A DNA stretch of 64,000 nt, taken from the NCBI GenBank assembly GCA_023407175.1, contig JAEYMU010000012.1:496001-560000 (forward strand), read 5' to 3'. The notes below the pieces were generated by a model. The model was not told the DNA's origin. It ran no database searches and was given only the letters and a program-made list of their open reading frames with translations. Source of the DNA: Bacillota bacterium (lineage in GTDB: Bacteria > Bacillota_A > Clostridia > Lachnospirales > Lachnospiraceae). A program made the translations under genes and the position numbers. This document shows, piece after piece, positions 1 through 7,569 of this stretch (the stretch's first letter is position 1; each line of letters starts with the position of its first letter).

Positions 1-60
1 ACATATATCCACATTGTTCTGTTTTTTTATTTTATGACATATGTCATACTGATCTAACAT
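1..60 (-). CDS. Partial CDS, 5' end only, of the next gene of the peptide cluster
   Basis: An ATG at 60 opens a reading frame that runs without a stop to the window edge, giving 20 codons (MLDQYDICHK...). It is preceded by a GGTGAT ribosome-site-like sequence and begins 5 nt after the stop of the HAD phosphatase, so it continues the same operon. Twenty residues are too few to assign a family. Its position after three sugar-activation genes suggests another sugar or nucleotide-sugar enzyme, but that is a guess. Confidence 0.55.
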   Translation of the reverse strand, partial: MLDQYDICHKIKKQNNVDIC

Positions 61-64
61 AATA

Positions 65-652
65 TCACCTATGGTCAGAATTGATATCATCCTCACAACT
101 CCTCTCGTTTGTAAAATCAAGCAATACCTTCTCAGCTTGCCTTAATGAATTTACTATGCAAACATCGTTATTTCTGTAACTATTTTGCTTTATGCTAATT
201 AGCATATTTAAAGGTAATCCAGCATTCAATCCTGCTTGAATATCGGTATTTTTATCCCCGATTAAAAAGGATCGGCTCAAGTCAATGTTATATTCATACT
301 GCGCTTTAAAAATCATACCTGGATTTGGTTTTCGATCATAAACCGAATAAATATTATTTGAATGATTATTACTCGGGTCATATCCAGAAAAATATGTTTT
401 TTGTATATGGATATGCTGCTCAGCAAATTGCTGTTCTAACCACATAGACAAATGATAAAAATCCTTTTCACTATATAATCCTTTTCCAATACCTGATTGA
501 TTGGTAACTACAAAAATAAGGTATCCCAAATCCTGAATTAGTTTTGTAAAGTTAAAAATTCCTTCACAAAATATAATGTCGTCAGGTTTATAAATATAAT
601 GTAAATCTTTATTAATTACTCCATCCCTATCTAAAAAAGCAGCTTTATTCAT
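65..652 (-). CDS. HAD phosphatase, GmhB-like (heptose bisphosphate phosphatase type)
   Basis: This 195-residue protein is a HAD-superfamily phosphatase of the GmhB/HisB-N type, which removes a phosphate from D-glycero-manno-heptose 1,7-bisphosphate. The nucleophile motif DRDGVIN has its two Asp at residues 8 and 10; motif II is TNQSG, followed by RKPNPGM and GDKNTD for the Lys and metal-binding Asp. Classical GmhB carries a Cys/His zinc loop just before RKPNPGM, but here that loop (YDPSNNHSNN) has no Cys, so zinc is probably absent. It sits directly after a heptose-type nucleotidyltransferase and a GmhA-like isomerase, supporting a role in making an activated heptose for decorating the cluster product. 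Fold is certain, substrate inferred. Confidence 0.85.
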   Translation of the reverse strand: MNKAAFLDRDGVINKDLHYIYKPDDIIFCEGIFNFTKLIQDLGYLIFVVTNQSGIGKGLYSEKDFYHLSMWLEQQFAEQHIHIQKTYFSGYDPSNNHSNNIYSVYDRKPNPGMIFKAQYEYNIDLSRSFLIGDKNTDIQAGLNAGLPLNMLISIKQNSYRNNDVCIVNSLRQAEKVLLDFTNERSCEDDINSDHR

Positions 653-658
653 ATTCTT

Positions 659-1132
659 CTACCTATAAAAATCTGCTATATCACTGGAATTGTACAATTT
701 TTCTTTTCCAAGGATAAGCACTCGTATATTATTCAGATCACAGACCCGCTGTTCATACGGATCAATCTTTGACTTATAATCCGTTCCCTTAGCAAAGATA
801 TTCGGCTTTATTATTTCTAAACAATTAACAAAATTCTTTTCATGAAATATAAAAACTTTATCAACCGAACGTAATTCTTCGAGCATCATCTTTCTTTGTT
901 CTTGCGAAAAGTGGAATATGCCTTTTTTATACTGTTCGATATATTCATCAGAATTAATCCCAACAATAAGATAATCAGCAACCAGTTTGCATTGTTTTAA
1001 ATAATCCAAATGCCCAGGATGAAGAATCGAAAAACATCCGCACGTTATAATAACCCTCTCACCATCTCTTTTTTTCTCTTGTACTAAATCTCGAATAATG
1101 AACAGCATTTTGCTGTTTTCTGTATTATGCAT
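659..1132 (-). CDS. Cytidylyltransferase-fold sugar-phosphate nucleotidyltransferase (HldE C-domain/RfaE2-like)
   Basis: This 157-residue protein has the nucleotidyltransferase signature GCFSILHPGH (HPGH at residues 38-41) near the N-terminus and the later KGTDY loop of the RfaE/HldE C-terminal domain. Enzymes of this type join a nucleotide to heptose 1-phosphate or a related sugar or alditol phosphate. The length fits a stand-alone transferase without the HldE kinase domain. No separate sugar kinase is visible in the window. The start overlaps the end of the isomerase gene by 8 nt and has no clear ribosome site, which suggests translational coupling. A glycerol-3-phosphate-type substrate cannot be excluded from sequence alone. 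Confidence 0.85.
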   Translation of the reverse strand: MHNTENSKMLFIIRDLVQEKKRDGERVIITCGCFSILHPGHLDYLKQCKLVADYLIVGINSDEYIEQYKKGIFHFSQEQRKMMLEELRSVDKVFIFHEKNFVNCLEIIKPNIFAKGTDYKSKIDPYEQRVCDLNNIRVLILGKEKLYNSSDIADFYR

Positions 1133-1796
1133 AGATGAATTTAGGTGAAAACATATACATTTCTACTACACGGCACATCAAGTGAAGTAATTGGTATGTG
1201 TTTTCTTGAATTTGATCGGTTCTTGTATATTCACAACTAACACCCATATCACATAAATCAATCAGCTTTCCAGGCTCTTTGCCAGTCACCGCAACACTTT
1301 TCGCTTGCATCAGTTTGCAAGCAATTGCTGCATTCAACATATTTGGGGAATTGCCCGATGTAGATAGTAAAATGACGAGATCATTTGCCCTGCAGTATGT
1401 CACAATCTGCTGAGCAAAAATAACAGAGTAATCCAAATCATTTGCTATTGCTGTAATGGTAGGCAAACCGCATAAGGAAACAACAGGAAGTCCGGGCTGT
1501 AGCTGAAATAATAAATCAGAATAATCCTCAGCTGAATGAGTATGGATAAATTTTTCCTTGAGCTGTTCAAAAGCTGTATCCATCCGTTTGAGCATAAAGT
1601 TTTTAGTAAATTCCGCAGCAAAATGTTCAGCATCTGCCATACTACCACCATTTCCGCAGATATACACTGTGCGACCATCTCTGAATGTATTGATGATAGC
1701 AGTGATACAATCTACAACCTCATCCAAAAGAGTTTGCCCGCCATATTTCCCGTCGCAAAAAATCGGTTCAGTTATTTCATAAATCGTTTTACGCAT
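1125..1796 (-). CDS. SIS-domain phosphoheptose isomerase, GmhA-like
   Basis: This 223-residue SIS-domain protein resembles GmhA, which converts sedoheptulose 7-phosphate to D-glycero-manno-heptose 7-phosphate. It shows the phosphosugar-binding CGNGGSMADAEHF motif (residues 47-59), the STSGNSPN loop, and a C-terminal Glu...His pair in the QENTYQLLH segment corresponding to catalytic residues of GmhA. An extra segment of about 25 residues between the first helix and LPVVSLCG is longer than in the enterobacterial enzyme, as in several Gram-positive homologues. With the neighbouring transferase and phosphatase it forms a near-complete heptose-activation set in a Gram-positive, where lipopolysaccharide is not expected, so the heptose is probably for the secreted product or a surface glycan. 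Confidence 0.87.
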   Translation of the reverse strand: MRKTIYEITEPIFCDGKYGGQTLLDEVVDCITAIINTFRDGRTVYICGNGGSMADAEHFAAEFTKNFMLKRMDTAFEQLKEKFIHTHSAEDYSDLLFQLQPGLPVVSLCGLPTITAIANDLDYSVIFAQQIVTYCRANDLVILLSTSGNSPNMLNAAIACKLMQAKSVAVTGKEPGKLIDLCDMGVSCEYTRTDQIQENTYQLLHLMCRVVEMYMFSPKFIYA

Positions 1797-1806
1797 AAAT
1801 AACTCC

Positions 1807-2196
1807 TTATGTATTATAATTAATCAAAATCCCTACAGCATTTGTATAATTTAACTTCTCTAGCGGTAAAACCGGTGTAAGTAAAGATGGCCAATATATT
1901 TTTGGTTGTTTACCGCTGACAAGTATCAAATCTATCTTTTCTTTAATATATGGCCAAAAGTCTTTGCCTTCACCGTATTTTGCCGAATTGTCACTAATAC
2001 TGTCTGTTGCTATAACAATTGCTGAAGAGGATGTGTAATTATTATATTCCGTTTTTTTATCAAAGGAATCAATACTAATCTGATCACCAACTCGATAACC
2101 AAATTCAGTGAATTCGGATTTTAGTTTATCAATAAACTGATAATAAATATGGTCATCAACATTTGCCATATTATAAATAAAAAAAACATGCTTCAT
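1807..2196 (-). CDS. Uncharacterised 129-residue protein of the peptide cluster
   Basis: I do not recognise this protein. It begins with a hydrophobic strand (HVFFIYNMA), has a second strand-like stretch (SAIVIATDS) in the middle, and ends with a hydrophobic segment (AVGILINYN). The pattern of alternating strands and charged helices suggests a small alpha/beta, possibly Rossmann-like, cytoplasmic domain. There is no signal peptide, membrane segment or Cys cluster. Its start overlaps the end of the BtrH-like gene by 4 nt (ATGA), so the two are translationally coupled. The function is likely specific to this pathway. Confidence 0.75.
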   Translation of the reverse strand: MKHVFFIYNMANVDDHIYYQFIDKLKSEFTEFGYRVGDQISIDSFDKKTEYNNYTSSSAIVIATDSISDNSAKYGEGKDFWPYIKEKIDLILVSGKQPKIYWPSLLTPVLPLEKLNYTNAVGILINYNT

Positions 2197-3200
2197 AATT
2201 GTATCCTTTCTATATCCTTTAGAAAAATGCTTTCTTTTGCTGTTACCTGCAATTTGACATATGCTGCAATTAAAAATTCAAATTCTTCCACAATCTGTAC
2301 ATATGTAGATGCAGTATATTTTACCGAGCATTTTAATGATTGAAAGCTGATTTTATGTAAAAGTTTTATTAATACATCAATACACGATGTAACATCAGAT
2401 TCAGTAGCCCTTTGTATAACAGTATTCAGATAAACTTTTGTTAATTTTGCAGTAGAAAAAAATGAAAATAATGTATCATGTAGCTTTTTCATTAACATCA
2501 TCTTTTCCATCTCACTATTCATCTGATACTTCAACAGAATGTCTTTAAGAAATACCAGACATTGTTTTCCACAAAGTTCTAGTCTAATGTTCGGATTTTC
2601 GTCATGTGTTAATTGATTCAGATTTTCCGAAATAATTTTAATGCGCAAATGGTTGTCGATTTTATTTCTTTCTACTAAATACCAAGCATTTTCTATTGGT
2701 CTTTGCGCAAAAGGATTGCTTTGATCGTTACATAAAGATGTTCTTGCTTTATAAAATTCTTGGATAGAAATTTCGCCCTTAAACAGTGTTACATCATACC
2801 AATCTATGATTTTTACTGCGTTGTTCTGTACATCGCAAAGAATAACCGTATGTGCACCGTGATGTTTACCATATTCAATTCGGTAAGGCAGATAAAACGT
2901 ATCAACAACTACAATAGGATTTAGTTTTGCATCTAGCTGGTTATGATTGTGCTTAAGCACTTCATAAAAATCCACACCTCTTCCTTCATGAATAAATGAG
3001 TATTTACTACAAGCATGTAAAGGCTTTCGGCTTGCCATAAATTCATCTTTGTATACGCAAAGAATAGGCTGAAACCCAGTGTAAATATATTGTAATGGAT
3101 TTTCCATTCCGAAATATTCAAGTATTTGATAAACGCAGTTTTTAAAACATAAGTATTTCATTTCTGGTAAATAAGTTAAATTGAAATTGTATATACTCAT
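2193..3200 (-). CDS. BtrH-like acyltransferase (papain-fold, acyl carrier protein to acceptor)
   Basis: The N-terminal half resembles the BtrH N-terminal domain. Butirosin BtrH moves a gamma-glutamylated amino-acyl chain from carrier protein BtrI to an aminoglycoside amine. Visible here are an early Cys pair (C18, C22) before a helix ending in EYFG, the segment VVVDTFYLPY (98-106), HHGAHTVIL with His113, 114 and 117, and IIDWYD with Asp133, a plausible Cys-His-Asp catalytic set. The C-terminal 180 residues look helical and have no assignment. I chose the ATG at 3200, which follows GGGAG by 11 nt, rather than the one at 3218. The gene overlaps the next one by 4 nt. The carrier protein, ligase and decarboxylase needed to supply its substrate are all in this cluster. 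The family call rests on motif recognition, not alignment. Confidence 0.68.
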   Translation of the reverse strand: MSIYNFNLTYLPEMKYLCFKNCVYQILEYFGMENPLQYIYTGFQPILCVYKDEFMASRKPLHACSKYSFIHEGRGVDFYEVLKHNHNQLDAKLNPIVVVDTFYLPYRIEYGKHHGAHTVILCDVQNNAVKIIDWYDVTLFKGEISIQEFYKARTSLCNDQSNPFAQRPIENAWYLVERNKIDNHLRIKIISENLNQLTHDENPNIRLELCGKQCLVFLKDILLKYQMNSEMEKMMLMKKLHDTLFSFFSTAKLTKVYLNTVIQRATESDVTSCIDVLIKLLHKISFQSLKCSVKYTASTYVQIVEEFEFLIAAYVKLQVTAKESIFLKDIERIQL

Positions 3201-3241
3201 GATGTGTATAGCTCCCATCTGCTCATTATATAAAAGAAATG

Positions 3242-4663
3242 TTAAAAATGATTAATCATATCACGTTTTTTTAAATATTTACTCAGTTGATCAATATCAA
3301 TTCCATCCTGTGTCTGCAACACTGCGACAAACTTAAAAGCCAAATCACAGATAAATTGCATAAATGAGCAGAAAGCTGTATCACTGTTGTATATATCTTG
3401 ATTATTTACAAAAGAGTTATAATAACAATCTCCGGCACATAAATAGCGGAATTTACATAAACTACAAGGATTTCTATGATTAATATCAGCAAATACGAAT
3501 GGTGTACTTGTTAATATATCCTGAGGTTCAGTAACTTTTCCCATTAGAAACTCTCTTTCACCCACAAAACTGTCACAAGGATAAATATCACCATCTGCTG
3601 AAAAAGCGAATTTAGATACTCCCGCACCACAACGATATAATACATGTTCTTTGCATATTATACGTTTTATAATTTTACCAAAAAAATCATAATTATTTAA
3701 AATCATAAGCAAAGGTTTTAGATTATTTTGTTTAATATTTAATTCAAGATAAGCAAATAAATCTAAATATAATGTTTTAAAATGAGCGATGTTTCCATAA
3801 TTTATAAACAAATCATTGTTTTCCGGTCCACGAGCTATTCTCAATTCCATTGAATGAATACCCAATGCCATATTGCTTTCTACAATTTCAACCAATGAAG
3901 TGCAGTAACTAGTAACTATTGATATAATCCATATCCCCTTTGCCAAATTATGATAGCGTTCTGAGTTGATAATTTCAAGAATTCGAAGTTTTACTGTTTC
4001 ATAGCTATTTTCATGATTTTTCATTATACGGAGATAATTTTGATTAGCTTCCGTTCCTTCAAAACTTATTCCGATAGACACAGGGTGTTGTTGTAAAAAT
4101 TCCAGAATGTTCCATGTAAGCATTGTTCCATTTGTCACAAGTTGAATTATAAATTCTTTCCCACTAGATTCAAATAAGTTTCTGCTAAGATTGCAAGCAT
4201 GCTTAATCGCAGCAAAATTCATCAAAGGTTCTCCACCGCTGACAAATTCCAGCCTAAACTTATTACAGCCAGAAAATTTCTTTAACATATAATCAAAGAT
4301 TAAATCAACAATATGTAAAGATATTGCTTTTTGATTATATTGCACGGTAGCTCCTTTCCTTGCAAAGCAATATCTGCATTCAAAGTTACACTGGTGAGCG
4401 GGACAAAATGAAAATATAGGCATTTTAGTGCTGTTAGGGATTACCATTGCTGTCATTTTAAATATCCGTTCATTAACTCTGATAAAATCTAAAAACTGTT
4501 TTAATTGACTTTTATCTAGTTTTGGTATTATGTCATGCTGTACATACACTTCGGACAATGGTATCAGTTCTCGTGGAATAATTAACATCTCATACGTTTC
4601 ACAATTAACGCAATAAGAAATATCATTTACAGTAAAAATGTGCAATCTTATTTTATTGCTCAT
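3242..4663 (-). CDS. Radical SAM/SPASM peptide maturase
   Basis: This is a 473-residue radical SAM enzyme with the 4Fe-4S motif CNFECRYC (Cys92, 96, 99), an SGGEP SAM-binding motif, and a C-terminal SPASM domain. The SPASM Cys pattern is visible as RCGAG...DGDIYPCDSF followed by CSLCKFRYLCAGDC and a last Cys near AFCSF, enough for two auxiliary clusters. About 85 residues precede the radical SAM motif, as in peptide maturases that install thioether or carbon crosslinks, for example those of Cys-rich peptides in clostridia. It is coupled to a carrier-like gene and a PqqD-like gene upstream (11 nt and 8 nt overlaps). The likely substrate is the Cys-containing peptide encoded at 9864-9974. The reaction cannot be read from sequence. 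Confidence 0.9.
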   Translation of the reverse strand: MSNKIRLHIFTVNDISYCVNCETYEMLIIPRELIPLSEVYVQHDIIPKLDKSQLKQFLDFIRVNERIFKMTAMVIPNSTKMPIFSFCPAHQCNFECRYCFARKGATVQYNQKAISLHIVDLIFDYMLKKFSGCNKFRLEFVSGGEPLMNFAAIKHACNLSRNLFESSGKEFIIQLVTNGTMLTWNILEFLQQHPVSIGISFEGTEANQNYLRIMKNHENSYETVKLRILEIINSERYHNLAKGIWIISIVTSYCTSLVEIVESNMALGIHSMELRIARGPENNDLFINYGNIAHFKTLYLDLFAYLELNIKQNNLKPLLMILNNYDFFGKIIKRIICKEHVLYRCGAGVSKFAFSADGDIYPCDSFVGEREFLMGKVTEPQDILTSTPFVFADINHRNPCSLCKFRYLCAGDCYYNSFVNNQDIYNSDTAFCSFMQFICDLAFKFVAVLQTQDGIDIDQLSKYLKKRDMINHF

Positions 4664-4910
4664 CTGTTTCTCCTATCTTGCTCTCAATCTTATCCACTAA
4701 ATTTTTGATAGTAATGTCCTGCTCCGTAATTTCTATATCATATTTGTTTTCTATGTCCACAAACCACTCAAGTAATTCCAATGAACTTAAATGCAAAGCA
4801 TTGACATTATATCCCGTAAGGTAAGTATCTTCACTTAATACTGCACTTAATCCTGATGATAAATCATCGAACATACATTGCAGGTCGATTAGAATTCCTA
4901 GTCTATTCAT
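4653..4910 (-). CDS. Acyl-carrier-like protein with SSL in place of DSL
   Basis: This 85-residue protein has the size and helix pattern of a carrier protein. The segment LSSLELLEWF (residues 41-50) followed by DIENKYDIEI aligns with the phosphopantetheine region of acyl carrier proteins, but the Asp before the attachment Ser is replaced by Ser42, leaving Ser43 as the candidate site. Carrier-related proteins of this sort are known beside radical SAM maturases of clostridial Cys-rich peptides. The gene overlaps the PqqD-like gene upstream by 8 nt and the maturase downstream by 11 nt, so the three are probably made together. Whether it is phosphopantetheinylated or only a structural partner is open. 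Confidence 0.75.
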   Translation of the reverse strand: MNRLGILIDLQCMFDDLSSGLSAVLSEDTYLTGYNVNALHLSSLELLEWFVDIENKYDIEITEQDITIKNLVDKIESKIGETDEQ

Positions 4911-5187
4911 ACTGATACTCCATGATAAAGTATTTCTTTTCCTTCATCTCATTAACAAAACACTCCAGATCACACTGTAGCATCTTTTTCTCCACCGGAT
5001 GCAATAACTTAAGCAAAAGCTTATTAATTATCGAATCCAAATCCATTCCTTCTTTTTCAATTAAGGAGCAAATATAATAAGATGTTTGATTTAACTGGTA
5101 AGAGTCATTTGTATCAAGATCGACAAGATATTTTAATCCATCATAACCATCATACAAATATACATTTTCATTTAGTTTGTATTTCAT
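4903..5187 (-). CDS. PqqD-like RiPP recognition element protein
   Basis: This 94-residue protein has the PqqD/RRE pattern: three short strands (ENVYLYDG, KYLVDLDT, SYQLNQT) followed by helices beginning YYICSLIEKEG and ending in a C-terminal helix and strand (EMKEKKYFIM). RRE proteins bind the leader of a precursor peptide and deliver it to modifying enzymes. Its position immediately before the carrier-like protein and radical SAM maturase fits a leader-binding partner of that enzyme. The ribosome site is GGGGG about 9 nt before the ATG. No catalytic motif is seen. A second RRE-like gene lies at 10035-10307, so leader recognition may be split between two branches of the pathway. Confidence 0.8.
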   Translation of the reverse strand: MKYKLNENVYLYDGYDGLKYLVDLDTNDSYQLNQTSYYICSLIEKEGMDLDSIINKLLLKLLHPVEKKMLQCDLECFVNEMKEKKYFIMEYQYE

Positions 5188-5215
5188 AAATCCCCCTAAT
5201 ATCCAAAATTCTCAT

Positions 5216-6406
5216 TCATAATATTCTTACAATTGGTAAAAGCAAAACACCTCTAAGACGGATGTGAGGGCCGCCAGAACTCACATCCATCGGACCTTGT
5301 TGTAGTTTGTAGCAACCTCCATTTCCTCCTCCATAAAGTGCAAAATCATTTGCTACTCCATCAATTTTTCGGAGAAGAGAAAACATGTTACCCGTAATCT
5401 GCATATTTGCAATCATTTTACCGATCTTCCCATCCTCAATTATGAACATTTCTCTGAAATTCATGATCGGCGTTTTTCCACTTGAGCTGTCGCCTGTTCC
5501 TTTAATATATATTCCGTTTTCTACACTTTGTATGAGCTGATGAACTGTATTTTGATCACTTGGCTTCATATAAGTATTACTCATTCTTACTAATGGCTTG
5601 TGCTGGTAATTTATCGCACGTGCATTTGATGTTGAAGGAACACCAGATTTTTGACCAGTTTGATTACTATGCAATAGACTATTTAGTCTTCCGTTTTTAA
5701 TCAAATATGTTTCCTTAGCGGTTGTCCCTTCATCATCAAAAGCGTATGATCCGTATGCAGATTGCACACATGGGTTGTCTATAATGGAAATATTCTCTGC
5801 GCACACCAGTTTTTTTGACTGGATATCATTTATTTTAATCAATTCATTATCCGCTTCGAATATATGTCCAATAAACTCATGAACCAAAAGACCCGTTGCT
5901 TCCTGGTCGAAAACAACATCGTAATAACCTGTTCTTAATGTCTTTATACCCTTAGACAAAACTGCGGATTGAATAAGATCCTCGACTGGTAGATGAAGTT
6001 CTCTTAATAAGTCGATATCATTTCTTGACCCGAAACCTCTTTCATACCGTAATCCGGATAATTTAGAGGAAACTGTAATATTCAATGAATATAAACGGTA
6101 GTAATCGGACAGATATTTATCATTACAAAACAGAACTTTGTTTTTATCTTGCAAAGTTGCTTCAATTATAAAATCAATTTTGTCAGCATAAGGTTCAGAT
6201 AGCCGTTTATATTCTTCGCAGAGTATTTTCAGCTGATTCACTTCTTCCATTAAATCAATTTTTACATTCTTTTGATAATGTTCCTGAATAGGATAAAAAG
6301 TATATTCATCTTTAATCTGAACACCATATCCGCTGTCAGAAGAGTAACGTTCTACTCCATTTGAATTCATATAATAAATTTGCCCATACTCATAACGTAC
6401 AATCAT
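5216..6406 (-). CDS. TldD-family metalloprotease (no TldE partner in window)
   Basis: This 396-residue protein belongs to the TldD/PmbA family. TldD/TldE heterodimers degrade or trim unfolded peptides, including leaders of microcin B17 and other RiPPs. The zinc motif HEFIGH is at residues 176-181 (HExxxH), and the conserved C-terminal segment GGCYKLQQGP...SSGGPHIR supplies the third-ligand Cys. It is shorter than the roughly 450-480 residues of housekeeping TldD. I chose the ATG at 6406, preceded by AGGAGG at 9-10 nt, instead of the upstream frame start at 6430. The obvious role is removal of the leader of the neighbouring peptide. No TldE gene is present here, so it either works alone or pairs with a distant subunit. 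Confidence 0.88.
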   Translation of the reverse strand: MIVRYEYGQIYYMNSNGVERYSSDSGYGVQIKDEYTFYPIQEHYQKNVKIDLMEEVNQLKILCEEYKRLSEPYADKIDFIIEATLQDKNKVLFCNDKYLSDYYRLYSLNITVSSKLSGLRYERGFGSRNDIDLLRELHLPVEDLIQSAVLSKGIKTLRTGYYDVVFDQEATGLLVHEFIGHIFEADNELIKINDIQSKKLVCAENISIIDNPCVQSAYGSYAFDDEGTTAKETYLIKNGRLNSLLHSNQTGQKSGVPSTSNARAINYQHKPLVRMSNTYMKPSDQNTVHQLIQSVENGIYIKGTGDSSSGKTPIMNFREMFIIEDGKIGKMIANMQITGNMFSLLRKIDGVANDFALYGGGNGGCYKLQQGPMDVSSGGPHIRLRGVLLLPIVRIL

Positions 6407-6420
6407 AGAAAGATTTCCTC

Positions 6421-7560
6421 CTATAGCCAATTACTGTCTTCACCATAATCTACTGGCCAGCCCAAATGATCGACTAGAAATGAATATTCCTCTGGTAAAC
6501 GGATCAATTTATCCACAATAACATTCATTTGATGTCTTGCACAGTAATGGCCACAAGATGCTTTCGGATCAATTTGCCGAATGAGCTTGTTTCTAGCTTC
6601 TATTATAGAGTTAACGTCCATGCACCCTGTTACCCGATATTTTGAGCCCCTGTAATACGAACAAGGGTATAAACCAGATGGAGTCAACACCGTACGCAAA
6701 TAACATGAATAGCAAATAGAGTATTGTTTGTTCTCCTGTAATTCATGTATTTCCTCTGTTCTCATTGAATCCGCATTTATCTCTGCTTCTTTTAGTAATA
6801 GCTCTAATGAATGAGTTGAAATCACGCTGAATTTATTATCTTGAAGAGAATGCGAATCTGTGATCAACATGCGTATTGTCTGGTAGATATTATCTATCCT
6901 GAGAATTTGTTTACCTTGTAGCATTGGTTTAAATTCTATATAACGTGCTCCAACCTGCTTAGCTAATTTTGCTGCACTGTATATTTCCTCACAATTGTCC
7001 TCATTGATTATAAAGCTAACACCGACTGGAATTTGCGATGCTATTTTAGCTATTCCTTCTAGTATTGAATGAAATATATCCTGTTTTAATGAATGAACTT
7101 TTTTATGTGTATCTGGTTTAGCTGCATCTAAACTTACTCGAATCCAGTCAAAATCAGACTTTAGGATTTCCTCTGAATCTTTTAACAACGAACTGCCATT
7201 GGTGATTAAAGATAAGCTATAATTAAGATGTGTAGCTAAATCGATCAGCTCCGTAAAATGAGAATAAAGAGTAGGCTCTCCACCACCTGCTAATTCAATG
7301 GCTCTACACCCCTTTTGCCTCATAATTGGTAGGTTGTTGTGCAAAAAACACCAGTCTAATTCCTTTGCCATACGTTTGTTAGTATTTTTTTTATCAATGC
7401 AATACTCACAAAAAAAATTGCATTTCTCTGTTAAATCAAGCGTTAAAATAGGCCCCATTTTTGATTTGATTCTATCATAGAGGATATCCTTTATGCTCAT
7501 CCAATTTGTATACGAGAAGATTTTCTTATCATGATCCAACCGTGTAATTTGAACATTCAT
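6421..7560 (-). CDS. Second radical SAM enzyme with SPASM/Twitch-like C-terminus
   Basis: This 379-residue protein carries the radical SAM motif CNFFCEYC (Cys47, 51, 54), AGGGEPTLY for SAM binding, and a Cys-rich C-terminal part (YSICYSCYLR, LYPCSYYRG, CMDVN, SCGHYCARH) that can hold one or two auxiliary clusters. It is clearly distinct from the maturase at 3242-4663, with a shorter N-terminus and different C-terminal spacing, so it likely performs a second reaction such as dehydrogenation, epimerisation or crosslinking. The ribosome site AAGGAT lies 4 nt before the ATG. It is separated from the TldD gene by 14 nt and from the deacetylase gene upstream by 9 nt. In butirosin biosynthesis a radical SAM SPASM/Twitch enzyme (BtrN) oxidises the sugar ring, so a carbohydrate substrate is also possible. 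Confidence 0.88.
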   Translation of the reverse strand: MNVQITRLDHDKKIFSYTNWMSIKDILYDRIKSKMGPILTLDLTEKCNFFCEYCIDKKNTNKRMAKELDWCFLHNNLPIMRQKGCRAIELAGGGEPTLYSHFTELIDLATHLNYSLSLITNGSSLLKDSEEILKSDFDWIRVSLDAAKPDTHKKVHSLKQDIFHSILEGIAKIASQIPVGVSFIINEDNCEEIYSAAKLAKQVGARYIEFKPMLQGKQILRIDNIYQTIRMLITDSHSLQDNKFSVISTHSLELLLKEAEINADSMRTEEIHELQENKQYSICYSCYLRTVLTPSGLYPCSYYRGSKYRVTGCMDVNSIIEARNKLIRQIDPKASCGHYCARHQMNVIVDKLIRLPEEYSFLVDHLGWPVDYGEDSNWL

Positions 7561-7569
7561 TTTTATCCT

